A stretch of DNA of 64,000 bases, from contig NZ_BMLQ01000002.1 in NCBI RefSeq assembly GCF_014645315.1, forward strand, positions 62,001-126,000, read 5' to 3'. How positions within the stretch are numbered: position 1 is the first letter of the stretch; the number at the start of each line of letters is the position of its first letter. Below are positions 53,404 to 62,117 of the stretch, piece by piece. The translations under genes and the position numbers were made by a program. This DNA is from Citricoccus zhacaiensis (lineage in GTDB: Bacteria; Actinomycetota; Actinomycetes; Actinomycetales; Micrococcaceae). The notes below the pieces were generated by a model that made no database searches, was not told where the DNA came from, and worked only from the letters and a program-made list of their open reading frames with translations.

Positions 53404-54710
53404 CAGCCCTGGCCGCCCTTCGCATCGCCGATCGCGTTGAGGCCCTCGGGAAGGGTCCCGTTGATCCAGTAGTCCCCCAGGGACCGGGCCCGGAAGGCGA
53501 TGGGGTTGTGCGTGGCCACGGTCTGGGCATTGCGCCAGTGGCGGTCCAGGGCCTTCTTCGTGGAGGTGGCGGACGCGCCCACGGTGAGGAACAGGTCCTG
53601 GGCGGCTCCGATGCCCAGCTCTGGCACCGTGATGGTGGCATGTTCGATGGCCAGCTCGGAGCCGTAGAGCTCGGCGGGGACGTCTCCGGTGAAGTCCGGG
53701 CGGTCGGCCCCGACGGTCTGGGCGGCGGCGATGCCGGCATCCAGCGCTCGGGCGGCGTGGAGCACCGTGGCCTCGGCGGTGAAGGCCTTCGCGGCGATGC
53801 GGCCGGCGGCCTCCTGGATCAGCGGATCCTCGCGGAACGGCAGGCCGGATCCGGTGTTGAAGGTGCGCTTGCGGGAGGCGATGGTCGCCACGGCATCCCG
53901 GCGGGAGGCACGGGCGATTCCGGCCAGGACGGCCAGCAGCACGAGCTGGAAGAAGGCGGCCTCGTGAACGGCCTCGGCGGACCCCGGTACCCGGTCGAGC
54001 ACCCCGTGGGCGGGGACCGTGACCTTCGTGAAGGTCGCCGTGCCAGTGCCCGTGAGCTTCTGGCCGAAGCCGTCCCAGTCGTCCTCCAGGGCCACCCCCT
54101 CGGCGTCCGTGGCCACCACGGCGAATTGACGGCCGTCGAGCAGCTTGCCGTCGGCGTCGGAACGGGCGGCCGAGACGCGCGTGTAGTCGGAGAAGATGGA
54201 GGCGGTGGCGTAGAACTTCTGCCCGTTGAGCTCCATGCCGCCGGCGGTCGGGGTCAGCGTGGTGTTCAGACCGCCCAGCGCATTGCCACCCTTCTCCGTG
54301 GAGGCGTTGCCCACCGTGGCGCCGGCCAGAACCAGCGGGTACCAGGCGTCCTGGACGTCCCGCGGCTGGAAGCGCAGGGCCTCGAGGAAGCCGTAGTGGG
54401 AGCGGTAGATGTGGGCCACGTTGGAGTCAGCCTCGGCCAGGTCGATCAGCAGGTGGAAGAAGTCCTGGAGGCTGACCTCCGGACCGCCGTGGACCCCCGG
54501 GACCCGCAGGGTGCCGAAACCGGCCTCGTCCAGGCTCCGCACGGCGTCGAAGGGCACCTCGCGGTTGAGCTCCCGGGCCAGGGACCCCGCCGCGATGTCC
54601 TCGAAGAGCGGCTGGAAGTGCCTCTTGAGTCCGGCGTAGTCCGTGGGCAGGCCCTCACTGAGGTTCACGCCGGGCCGGACGGCGGCGATGGTGCGGGGTG
54701 TTGCGGTCAT
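53403..54710 (-). CDS. DszC/SfnB-type flavin monooxygenase (acyl-CoA dehydrogenase fold), copy 2
   Basis: A 435-residue flavoprotein of the DszC/SfnB group: FGTLRVPGVHGGPEVSLQDFFHLLIDLAEAD, LNGQKFYATASIFSDYTRVSA, LEDDWDGFGQKLTGTGTATFTKV and GASATSTKKALDRHWRNAQTVATHNP. Shares the SIFS, DDWDGFGQ and DRHWRNA motifs with the gene at 27070-28455 but lacks its inserts. It leads the DszC-MFS-DszA type operon and starts at ATG 54710 after GAGAGGA, about 105 bases downstream of the riboswitch. Confidence 0.9.
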   Translation of the reverse strand: MTATPRTIAAVRPGVNLSEGLPTDYAGLKRHFQPLFEDIAAGSLARELNREVPFDAVRSLDEAGFGTLRVPGVHGGPEVSLQDFFHLLIDLAEADSNVAHIYRSHYGFLEALRFQPRDVQDAWYPLVLAGATVGNASTEKGGNALGGLNTTLTPTAGGMELNGQKFYATASIFSDYTRVSAARSDADGKLLDGRQFAVVATDAEGVALEDDWDGFGQKLTGTGTATFTKVTVPAHGVLDRVPGSAEAVHEAAFFQLVLLAVLAGIARASRRDAVATIASRKRTFNTGSGLPFREDPLIQEAAGRIAAKAFTAEATVLHAARALDAGIAAAQTVGADRPDFTGDVPAELYGSELAIEHATITVPELGIGAAQDLFLTVGASATSTKKALDRHWRNAQTVATHNPIAFRARSLGDYWINGTLPEGLNAIGDAKGGQG

Positions 54711-54815
54711 TCGGTGGTCCTCTCGGTCTCACCGAAGGATTCCCGTGGCGGGGAACAGACCGTGCGGGTCATTCGAAGCGGCATCGTTCAGGGAACCGCT
54801 TGAGCCGTGGGATCT

Positions 54816-54904
54816 CCATCGGTCCTGGCGGTAGCACCCGGCTGGGGAATCCCCACGGGTTGCTGCGGCGTCGACGAGCCAGGTCTCTCGGCCGCTCTGG
54901 ATGG
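54816..54904 (-). promoter_or_regulatory. SAM-I riboswitch upstream of the DszC-MFS-DszA operon
   Basis: Minus-strand S-box core (P1 arms CCATC/GATGG; GAGAGACCTGGCTCG, GACGCCGCAGCAACC, GGTGCTACCGCCAG). Unlike the others it lies 105 bases from the ATG. That spacer holds a small hairpin (TCGGT-GAG-ACCGA) whose 3' arm overlaps the GAGAGGA ribosome-binding site, so a second structure may relay the signal. Confidence 0.92.
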
Positions 54905-54975
54905 TTACCCGCCCACGTTAACGGACATCGGCGCTCAAGTGCTGTGTCTCGCGTCACGTCGCTTCACACAAGACG

Positions 54976-55341
54976 TCAGCCCTCGTTGAGGAGCAAGTCC
55001 TCTGGCGCAGGAAACGGGAGGTGGAACACCTCGGCCTGGGCGCCCACGGCGGAGGCGGCCCCGAACTCGTCGGCAACCACCACGATTCCGTCGGGGCTCG
55101 CCTGGCTGATGCGCACGGGGCGCTCGGCCCCATCGGCCAACCGCAGCCGGTGACGCTCCGCGAGGAAGCCGAGGCCCCGCGCGTCGAGTGCCTCCTCGGC
55201 CTCCAACCAGTCCACCGGTGCGTCGCCCACCGGGCGGCCGAGAATGTCCATGGGACGGAACCCGCCGCCGTCGGGAACGATCCAGCCGACGGGCTCACCG
55301 TCCTCGCGACGGTGCTCGATCCAGTCCTCGGGAAGCGTCAT
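54976..55341 (-). CDS. Conserved small protein of unknown function
   Basis: A 121-residue acidic soluble protein I do not recognise (LPEDWIEHRREDGEPVGWIVPDGGGFRPMDILGRPVGD). It alternates short beta strands and has no signal peptide or membrane helix. GAGG is not obvious upstream. It lies alone between the riboswitch of the sulfur operon and the divergent efflux pump. Confidence 0.6.
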   Translation of the reverse strand: MTLPEDWIEHRREDGEPVGWIVPDGGGFRPMDILGRPVGDAPVDWLEAEEALDARGLGFLAERHRLRLADGAERPVRISQASPDGIVVVADEFGAASAVGAQAEVFHLPFPAPEDLLLNEG

Positions 55342-55480
55342 GCCGCAGACGGTAGCACCCCCGAGTGGCCCGCCCGATGTCTGGCGCCAGGCTGCCAGCG
55401 GCGCTCAGGCCGGGCGCACCGTGACCAAGGCCTCTACAGCACCGCACTAACGGATACGGAGAATCGGCGGGAATAACGGC

Positions 55481-55495
55481 ACACTGTACGAGTGT
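55481..55495. promoter_or_regulatory. Palindrome upstream of the DHA2 efflux pump
   Basis: ACACT-GTACG-AGTGT, a perfect 5-bp inverted repeat 58 bases upstream of the efflux ATG. It resembles TetR-type operators in form, but no TetR gene is nearby. The rest of 55342-55552 shows no further gene. Confidence 0.3.
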
Positions 55496-55552
55496 TGCAC
55501 TCCCGGAGCCCACTGGCTCCACGTGCTTGTCAAGAGAGGAACGCCGTAGACC

Positions 55553-57070
55553 ATGCCGGCTACTGAGAAACCCCAGACCACCCCCGCCGGCGCTGCTCTG
55601 CCGCCCACGTCTTCCAGCCTTCCTCCGGGAGCCAGCCGAGTCATCTCGCTGCTCGTCGCCGCGGCCTTCGTGGTGATCCTCAATGAGACCATCATGTCCG
55701 TGGCGCTGCCGAACCTGATGTCCGAGTTCGCCATCGGAGCCTCCACCGCCCAGTGGATCACCACGGCGTTCATGCTGACCATGGCGGTGGTCATCCCGAT
55801 CACCGGCTACCTGCTGACCCGCCTGCCCCTTCGCACGGTATTCATCATCGCGATGTCCAGCTTCCTGCTCGGCACGTTGCTGGCCGCCGTCGCGCCGACC
55901 TTCTTCACCCTGGTCCTGGGCCGCGTGGTCCAGGCGATCGGCACGGCCATCATGATGCCGCTGCTGATGACCACTGTGCTGAACGTGGTCCCCTCGAACC
56001 GCCGCGGCCGGACCATGGGCGTCATCTCCATCGTCATCGCCGTGGCCCCAGCCATCGGTCCCACCCTCGGCGGTATCATCCTGGACGCGCTCAACTGGCG
56101 CTGGATGTTCTGGATCATGCTCCCGATCGCCGCGATCGCGCTCGTCTTGGGCGCCACTATGATCAGCAATGTCACGGAGACCCGGCGCCTGCCGCTGGAC
56201 GTGCTCTCCGTGGTGCTGGCCGCGCTCGGCTTCGCCGGGCTGGTCTTCGGCCTGAGCAGCATCGGTTCCGCCGCCGAGGGCAGTGCGCTGATCACCCCCT
56301 GGATCCCGCTCGCCGTGGGCATCGTCTCCCTGGCGGTGTTCACCTGGCGCCAACTCGGCCTGCGTGACCACGCGCTGCTGGATGTCAGGGCCTTCGGCAC
56401 CTCCACGTTCACGATGGCCCTGGTGATGATGTGCATTGGCATGATGGGCATGTTCGGCACTTTGATCACGCTGCCGATCTACCTGCAGACCGTGCTGGGC
56501 CTCGATGCCATGCACACCGGGCTGACCCTGCTCCCCGGCGGCCTGCTCATGGGCGTGATGGGCCTCTTCGTCGGCCGACTGTTCGACCGCGTCGGCGCGC
56601 GCCCGCTCGTGATCCCGGGGACCGCCATCGTCGCCACCGCACTGTGGGGCATGACCACCCTGGCAGCGGACAGCGGGCAGGGAACGGTCATCGCCTGGCA
56701 CATGCTGCTCAACGCGGGCCTGTCCTTCATGTTCTCCCCGCTGATGACGGCGGCGCTCGGCTCCCTGCCGCGCCGGCTGTACTCCCACGGTTCGGCCATC
56801 CTGTCCACCCTGCAGCAGGTCGCAGGTGCCGCCGGCACCGCCGTGTTCATCACCGTCATGACCACGGCCACCCTCGCCGGTACCGCCGCGGGCGCCGATG
56901 TGGTCGAGGCCACCATGTCCGGTATTCACAACGCCATGGTGTGGGGCGCGGTCATCGCGCTCGTGGCCTTCGCCGGATCCTTCTTCGTGAAGTCGGTCCC
57001 GGCCGATGAGGAGCCGGATGCCGTGGCCCACTCCCCGGCGCCCGCCCCGGAGACCACACCCGTCCACTGA
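55553..57070 (+). CDS. DHA2-family (14-helix) drug efflux MFS transporter
   Basis: A 505-residue drug:H+ antiporter with about 14 helices: motif near helix 1 (FVVILNETIMSVALPNLMSEFAIGASTAQWITTAFMLTMAVVIPITGYL) and GRVVQAIGTAIMMPLLMTTVLNVVPSNRRGRTMGVI, both typical of DHA2 pumps. It would export hydrophobic drugs or dyes. AGAGAGGA precedes the ATG. It ends against the catabolic operon with a hairpin pair between them. Confidence 0.92.
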   Translation: MPATEKPQTTPAGAALPPTSSSLPPGASRVISLLVAAAFVVILNETIMSVALPNLMSEFAIGASTAQWITTAFMLTMAVVIPITGYLLTRLPLRTVFIIAMSSFLLGTLLAAVAPTFFTLVLGRVVQAIGTAIMMPLLMTTVLNVVPSNRRGRTMGVISIVIAVAPAIGPTLGGIILDALNWRWMFWIMLPIAAIALVLGATMISNVTETRRLPLDVLSVVLAALGFAGLVFGLSSIGSAAEGSALITPWIPLAVGIVSLAVFTWRQLGLRDHALLDVRAFGTSTFTMALVMMCIGMMGMFGTLITLPIYLQTVLGLDAMHTGLTLLPGGLLMGVMGLFVGRLFDRVGARPLVIPGTAIVATALWGMTTLAADSGQGTVIAWHMLLNAGLSFMFSPLMTAALGSLPRRLYSHGSAILSTLQQVAGAAGTAVFITVMTTATLAGTAAGADVVEATMSGIHNAMVWGAVIALVAFAGSFFVKSVPADEEPDAVAHSPAPAPETTPVH

Positions 57071-57097
57071 CCCACCTCGTCCGTCCGTCTGGCGGTC

Positions 57098-57146
57098 GAA
57101 AACGCCCCGCTCTACCCCGAATGCCGGGGCGGAGCGGGGCGTTTTC
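57098..57146. terminator. Terminator hairpin after the efflux pump
   Basis: A perfect 15-bp stem (GAAAACGCCCCGCTC with its complement) with an inner CCCCG/CGGGG stem, ending in GTTTTC. Its 3' arm is shared with the next hairpin (57140-57202), so both cannot form at once. Confidence 0.85.
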
Positions 57147-57202
57147 AGTCGACTTGGAGTGGGTGTTTGGCATCATGGCCCACCCCAAGTCGACTCAAAA
57201 CG
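57140..57202. repeat. Second long inverted repeat overlapping the terminator
   Basis: Arms of 24 bases (57140-57163 and 57179-57202) pair with two mismatches; the core AGTCGACTTGG/CCAAGTCGACT is perfect. The 3' arm ends 22 bases after the stop of the convergent minus-strand gene. Overlaps 57098-57146 by seven bases. Confidence 0.75.
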
Positions 57203-57224
57203 GGGCGGGGGCGGGGCGGACGGT

Positions 57225-59207
57225 TTACTGGCGGTCCAGGTCGTACTGGGCCGCCAGCCGGACCGGTGCGGAACCGGCGCCGTAGCCCTCGTAGCCGTCG
57301 CGGCGCTCGACCACCTCGAAGAACACGGTGCCCACGGTGCGGGTGTAGAAGTGCAGAAACTCCCCGCCCTCGTCCCGGTCGTACATCACGTCGTTCTCCC
57401 GAAGCTCGGCGAGGAAGGCCTCGTCCAGGGCGAAGCGTGCGGCCAGGTCCTCGTAGTAGTTCGAGGGGACGGGCAGCATGCGCAGTCCCCGGGCACGGGC
57501 CCGGCGCGCCACCTCGACGGCGTCCGAGGCCAGGAACGCCACATGCTGCGGATACGCGGCCTTCAGCCGGAGTTCGTCGTGGTCGATCTGGCCGGTGACC
57601 GTACGGGTGGTGGAGGACCGCCCCGGGTCCAGGCCGTGCGGAATGAGGTTCAGCGGTATCCGGACGGCACCGTCCGGCGTGCGCATCACCTCGGAGCGCA
57701 CCAGGCCCTGCGGTGAGGGGACGTCATTGCTGACCTGCGCCTCGAGCCCGAACAGCGAGCGGTAGAACAGCACACCCTCCTCGAACCACTGCCAGGGCTG
57801 GGCCAGGTTGACGTGGTCAATCCCGAGGATCAGCCCGTCCCCGGCCACGACGCCGGCCGCCTCCGTTCCCGCCCCAGCGTCACGGGACGCTGCGGTGCCG
57901 GTGACCCGGCCGCCGTCGTTCCGGCCGTATTCGGCCACCCACTGGGGTGCGGCGGCCGAGGTGGGCGCCAGGAAGACCTCGGTGCCGTCCGGGGCCTGCA
58001 CCCCGCGCAGCACCATCTCGTCCGCGCGGTTGGCCCGCCAGGCCTTGGGGTAGTGGAGGGCACGGGCGTGGTCCGCGGTGGTCCGGGGATCCGGCACCTG
58101 CAGGCCGATCGAGGCGATGACGGAGCCACCGGCGTGTTCCAGCGGCGCCTCGGTGCGGTCGTTGGTGACCACGCGGGCGTGGCCGGCGGAGAAGAGGTGG
58201 ACGTCCTTGGTGCGGTGGCGTCCGTGGTCCGCGAAGCCCAACTGCGTCAGCACCTCGGCCAGGTCCGCGGGTTCCGCGGCGCGGACCTCGGCGAAGTCCC
58301 AGCCGGTGGGGCGTGCGGGTGCCTCCCCCGCCTGGGCGTCGTCGAGCCACTGCAGGGAACGCATGGCCTCCCGGGCGGTGCGCACGGACTCCGTCTGACG
58401 GTAGACGTCCGAGAAGACCTCCAGGGAGATCGGCCCCGTGTAGCCGGTCGCGTAGAGCTCCCGCATGAAGGTGACCAGGTCGAAGCCACCCTCACCCGGG
58501 AAGTTGCGGTGATGGCGGGACCAGGACAGCACGTCCATGAGCATGATCGGCGCATCCGCCATCTGCACGAAGAACACCTTCTCCCCCGGGATCTCCCGGA
58601 AGCCGCTGACGTCGCCGCGGCGGGAGAGGATGTGGAAAGAGTCCAGGCAGACGCCGAGGTTAGGCCGGTCGGCCTGCTCCACCAGGGACCAGGCGTGCTC
58701 GTAGGTGTTCACGAACCGGCCCCAGGCCAGCGCCTCGTAGGCGATGCGGATCTGGTAGCGGGCGGCGAGATCAGCAGCGCGGCGGAGCTGGTCCACCGCG
58801 ACCTCGTCCTCCCAGCTCGTGGCGGTGCCGACGTTGGAGCACAGCAGGATCAGGTCCACGCCGAGGCGCTGCATGAGCTGGAACTTGCCCTCGAGCCGGC
58901 GCAGGTTGTTCTGGAAGACGCCCTCCTCCACCCCCTCCAGGTCCCGGAACGGCTGGTAGAGGTCCAGGGTCAGGCCGAGCTCCGCGGCGAGGTCGCGGAC
59001 CTGCTCCGGGGACAGCGGCGAGGCCACCAGGTCCGGCTCGAACACCTCGATCCCGTGGAAGCCGGCCTCCGCGGCGGCCCGCATCTTCTCCTCGAACGTG
59101 CCCGCGAGGCAGACGGTGGCGATCGAGGTACGGGACATACGGGTGGGCTCTGCGTTCACGCCGATGGCGGCATTGGCGGCGTTGACGGCGGGGACACTCT
59201 GGCTCAT
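57225..59207 (-). CDS. qsuB: QsuB-like 3-dehydroshikimate dehydratase / HPPD-like fusion
   Basis: A 660-residue two-domain enzyme. The N-terminal half (about 25-295) is a sugar-phosphate-isomerase-type TIM barrel (SIATVCLAGTFEEKMRAAAEAGFHGIEVFEPD; IAYEALAWGRFVNTYEHAWSLVE; NLGVCLDSFHILSRRGD), as in 3-dehydroshikimate dehydratases that make protocatechuate. The C-terminal half (about 350-645) is a vicinal-oxygen-chelate domain like 4-hydroxyphenylpyruvate dioxygenase (LGIDHVNLAQP; AYPQHVAFLASD; FFEVVERRDGYEGYG). This fusion is the QsuB architecture of corynebacteria. I used ATG 59207; ATG 59138 is an alternative matching the family start. Operon with a shikimate/quinate dehydrogenase 22 bases upstream. 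Confidence 0.9.
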   Translation of the reverse strand: MSQSVPAVNAANAAIGVNAEPTRMSRTSIATVCLAGTFEEKMRAAAEAGFHGIEVFEPDLVASPLSPEQVRDLAAELGLTLDLYQPFRDLEGVEEGVFQNNLRRLEGKFQLMQRLGVDLILLCSNVGTATSWEDEVAVDQLRRAADLAARYQIRIAYEALAWGRFVNTYEHAWSLVEQADRPNLGVCLDSFHILSRRGDVSGFREIPGEKVFFVQMADAPIMLMDVLSWSRHHRNFPGEGGFDLVTFMRELYATGYTGPISLEVFSDVYRQTESVRTAREAMRSLQWLDDAQAGEAPARPTGWDFAEVRAAEPADLAEVLTQLGFADHGRHRTKDVHLFSAGHARVVTNDRTEAPLEHAGGSVIASIGLQVPDPRTTADHARALHYPKAWRANRADEMVLRGVQAPDGTEVFLAPTSAAAPQWVAEYGRNDGGRVTGTAASRDAGAGTEAAGVVAGDGLILGIDHVNLAQPWQWFEEGVLFYRSLFGLEAQVSNDVPSPQGLVRSEVMRTPDGAVRIPLNLIPHGLDPGRSSTTRTVTGQIDHDELRLKAAYPQHVAFLASDAVEVARRARARGLRMLPVPSNYYEDLAARFALDEAFLAELRENDVMYDRDEGGEFLHFYTRTVGTVFFEVVERRDGYEGYGAGSAPVRLAAQYDLDRQ

Positions 59208-59229
59208 GCCATTAACCCTACGTCGGTTC

Positions 59230-60117
59230 TCAGCCCTGCTTCGCGGCGACGAGCTCGAGGAAGTGGGCACGCACCCGTTCGGGATCGGCGGTGAGCCCCG
59301 TCATCAGACCGAAGGCGTCCAGGGCCTGGCCCACGGCCATCGTCCCACCGTCCACCACCTGGCAGCCGGCCGCGCGGGCCGCCACCACCAGTTCGGTCTC
59401 CACCGGCAGGTACACCACGTCCGAGACCCACAGCTCGGGGCGCAGCCACGCCGCGTCCACCGGGATGCCGGGATGGGTGTGCATCCCCACGGGCGTGCAG
59501 TGGGCGAAGCCGGTGGCGGTGGCCAGGGCGTCCTGCAGCTCGGCGTGCGGGCGGGCCGTGACCTGCTGGTCCGGGAACTGCTCCTGCAGGTCGGCGGCGC
59601 GGGCGGTGGCCCTCTCGAGGTCGAGGTCGATCAGGGTGAGCTTGCCCGCCCCGGCCCGCAGGAGGGCGTAGGCCACGGCCGAGCCGGCCCCGCCGGCGCC
59701 GAGCTGGACCACGGAACCCAGGTCGGGATCCGTCAGGGTGTTCCTCAGTCCGGTGATGTAGCCGGAGTAGTCGGTGTTGTGGCCCACGGAACGGCCGTGC
59801 TCGAACACCACGGTGTTCACCGCGCCGAGGTTGCGGGCATCCTCGTCCACCTCGTCCAGGTGCTCCATGATGGTCTGCTTGAACGGGTGGGTGATGTTGA
59901 ACGCGTTGAAGCCCAGCCTCCGGCCGTACTCCAGCAGCCGCGGCGCCTCGTCCTGCGCCGCCTGGCCCTCGAAGCCCAGCGCCGCCACGTCCACCGGACG
60001 GTAGAGGTAGAGGAGCCCGTGCTCGCGGCCCTCCTTCTCATGCATGGGCGGGCTCAGCGACGCCGTGATCCCGTCCCCGATCAGTCCGACCAGATACGAT
60101 TCCCCGACGGTGCTCAT
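59230..60117 (-). CDS. qsuD: Quinate/shikimate dehydrogenase (QsuD/AroE-like)
   Basis: A 295-residue shikimate-dehydrogenase-family enzyme. YLVGLIGDGITASLSPPMHEKEG and LYRPVDV match the start of corynebacterial QsuD; the catalytic Lys is in ITHPFKQT, the paired Asp in HNTDYSGY, and the dinucleotide loop is VVQLGAGGAGSAVAYALL followed by LIDLDLERA (an Asp in this loop favours NAD). In the context of a QsuB-type gene it is likely a catabolic quinate/shikimate dehydrogenase rather than biosynthetic AroE. Confidence 0.9.
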   Translation of the reverse strand: MSTVGESYLVGLIGDGITASLSPPMHEKEGREHGLLYLYRPVDVAALGFEGQAAQDEAPRLLEYGRRLGFNAFNITHPFKQTIMEHLDEVDEDARNLGAVNTVVFEHGRSVGHNTDYSGYITGLRNTLTDPDLGSVVQLGAGGAGSAVAYALLRAGAGKLTLIDLDLERATARAADLQEQFPDQQVTARPHAELQDALATATGFAHCTPVGMHTHPGIPVDAAWLRPELWVSDVVYLPVETELVVAARAAGCQVVDGGTMAVGQALDAFGLMTGLTADPERVRAHFLELVAAKQG

Positions 60118-60167
60118 GCGTACTCCATTCTCGTGTTCATGCCCGGTGACCCTTAACGGTAGCCCCG

Positions 60168-61967
60168 TCAGGCCGGGGCCTGCGTACCGTCGTCCTCGTA
60201 CTCGGTGACGCCGGCCAGGTCACGGCCGGCCACGTACCCGAAGGTCAGGGCGGGGCCGAGATTGATGCCACCGGCAGGGTAGAAGCCGCGCATGATCGAG
60301 GCGTGGTCGTTGCCCGCCGTGTACAGCCCCTCGATGGGGGCACCGTTGGCATCCACCACCCGCGCCTTGGCATCCGCGGCGATCCCGGCGAAGGTGCCGA
60401 AGGATCCGGGGCGCACGTGAACCGCGTAGAACGGGCCCTTCTCGAGCGGGGCCAGGGACGGGTTGGGGCCCACCTCGGGGTCGCCGCCGTACCGGTTGAA
60501 CGCCGTGGCGCCGCGGGCGAACTCCGGGTCCTCGCCGCGCCGGGCGTTCGCGTTGAACTCGGCCACCGTCCGGGTCAGCCCCTCCGGGTCGATCCCGCAC
60601 TTCTCGGCCAGCTCCTGGAGCGTCTCCCCCTTCACGAGGTATCCGGTCTTCAGGTAGGGGGTCAGCGGCATCGGGATCGGCTTGGCGAAGCCCAGGGAGT
60701 ACCGCCGGATGGCAGTGGAATCGGCGATCTGCCACGACTCCACCGGTTCGCCCTCCGGCGTGGCCGCAAGCATGCCGTCCACATAGTCGTAGTAACCGTT
60801 GGCCTCGTTCACGAAGCGTCGGCCATCACGGCGCACGCCGATGGATCCGGGCTTGGCACGGTCCATGATGTGCGGGAACACGCCATGCCGGTTGCCCGGG
60901 TACGGCACCAGGGATACGGGGCACCAGGCCGCCGGTGCCTTCATGTCCGCGTCGAACACGCCGCCCGCGGCCAGCGCCAGGTCCAGGCCGTCCCCGGTGG
61001 TCTCCTCGGGGGCCAGCGTCCAGTGCTCGTTGCCGGTCGGCGTCCGGGGGAATACCTCCCGACGCCGGCCCACGTCCTGCGGGAATCCTCCGGTCGCCAG
61101 GACCACGCCGCGCTGCGCGCGGATGTACCGGCCGCCGTCGGGCGAGCCGACGATGGCGCCGGTGATGCGGCCGTCCGCAGACCGGACGAGGCCCTGGACC
61201 GGGGAGTTGACCCGGATGTCCACCCCGAGGTCGTCCGCGGACTTCATCAGGCGGCCGGTCAGGGCCGTGCCGTTGACCAGGTGCATGGATCGGCCCCGGG
61301 TGACCATGTCCAGCATGTGCGGGACCACGCGCTTGACCGAGTGGATCCAGCCCTCGGGCTTGAGCTTCGAGGCCTTGAGGAAGGTGGAGAGGTCCGGGCC
61401 GGCCATGATGCCCATGCCGAAGAAGGAGGTGGGGTAGTACTGGCGGCGCATCTTCTTCAGCAGCGCCGGTCCGAACTCCTTGGCGTTCACGGGTGCCGGG
61501 CCCACGGAGCGGTTGCCGGTGCCCGCGCCGGGGAGGTCGCCGTAGATGTCGTTGATCTTGGCCCCGGTGACGAAGCGCATGAAGGTCTTGGTGTGGAAGA
61601 ACCCGACCATGTGGGGCACGGCCTCGAGGAACGCGTCGATCTTCTCCTCCGCGGCCTCGGTGTAGCGGTCACCGAGCACGGCCCGCAGGTAGGCGCGGAA
61701 CTGCTCGCGGTCCTCGTCCACGCCCTCGGCCCGGGCCAGGGCGGTCCCGGGGGTCCAGGCCCAGCCACCGGACCAGCTCGTGGCGCCGCCGCAGACCGGT
61801 GCCTTCTCAGCGACCATCACGGACAGGCCGTGATAGGCCGCCGTGATGGCCGCGGCCAGTCCCCCGGCGCCGGACCCGGCGACCAGGACGTCGACGTCCT
61901 CCACCGGAACGTCCAGCGTGAGGGCCTCTTCCTCGGACAGGAGGTAGGGGGTTGCGGTCTGGGGCAT
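60168..61967 (-). CDS. FAD-dependent 3-ketosteroid-dehydrogenase-like oxidoreductase
   Basis: A 599-residue flavoprotein with FAD_binding_2/fumarate-reductase fold: FAD loop DVLVAGSGAGGLAAAITAAYHGLSVMVAEKAP near residue 28, GGATSWSGG, VVLATGGFPQD and the C-terminal FAD contact GLYTAGNDHASIMRGFYPAGGINLGPALTFG. It resembles 3-ketosteroid delta-1-dehydrogenases and the desaturases that aromatise 4-oxocyclohexanecarboxylate. Next to quinate/shikimate genes it may dehydrogenate an alicyclic ring acid. There is no quinate-dehydrogenase PQQ motif. It is 50 bases upstream of the qsuD-like gene. Confidence 0.82.
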   Translation of the reverse strand: MPQTATPYLLSEEEALTLDVPVEDVDVLVAGSGAGGLAAAITAAYHGLSVMVAEKAPVCGGATSWSGGWAWTPGTALARAEGVDEDREQFRAYLRAVLGDRYTEAAEEKIDAFLEAVPHMVGFFHTKTFMRFVTGAKINDIYGDLPGAGTGNRSVGPAPVNAKEFGPALLKKMRRQYYPTSFFGMGIMAGPDLSTFLKASKLKPEGWIHSVKRVVPHMLDMVTRGRSMHLVNGTALTGRLMKSADDLGVDIRVNSPVQGLVRSADGRITGAIVGSPDGGRYIRAQRGVVLATGGFPQDVGRRREVFPRTPTGNEHWTLAPEETTGDGLDLALAAGGVFDADMKAPAAWCPVSLVPYPGNRHGVFPHIMDRAKPGSIGVRRDGRRFVNEANGYYDYVDGMLAATPEGEPVESWQIADSTAIRRYSLGFAKPIPMPLTPYLKTGYLVKGETLQELAEKCGIDPEGLTRTVAEFNANARRGEDPEFARGATAFNRYGGDPEVGPNPSLAPLEKGPFYAVHVRPGSFGTFAGIAADAKARVVDANGAPIEGLYTAGNDHASIMRGFYPAGGINLGPALTFGYVAGRDLAGVTEYEDDGTQAPA

Positions 61968-62117
61968 GGGAGCGGTCTCACTTCTCTTGCTGCGGATTTC
62001 TGACGGTGGGCACGGAAGGCCCTGGTGCCACGCGGGCCGGCCGCTGGCGGGCCAGGCGCGAGCCGGACGTGGGAGTGGATGGACTGAAGGGCGGAGCCAG
62101 GGGTGGTGGCGGGCTGG

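Noticed and set aside
55345-55410. GGTAGCACCC similar to the S-box GGTGCTACC segment
   Set aside because: None of the other S-box core segments (GAGAGATCTGGCT, GCAGCAACC) is present, so it is not a sixth riboswitch.
59230-60117. Biosynthetic AroE for the shikimate pathway
   Set aside because: Closest start and context match catabolic QsuD; it lies in an operon with a QsuB-type dehydratase.
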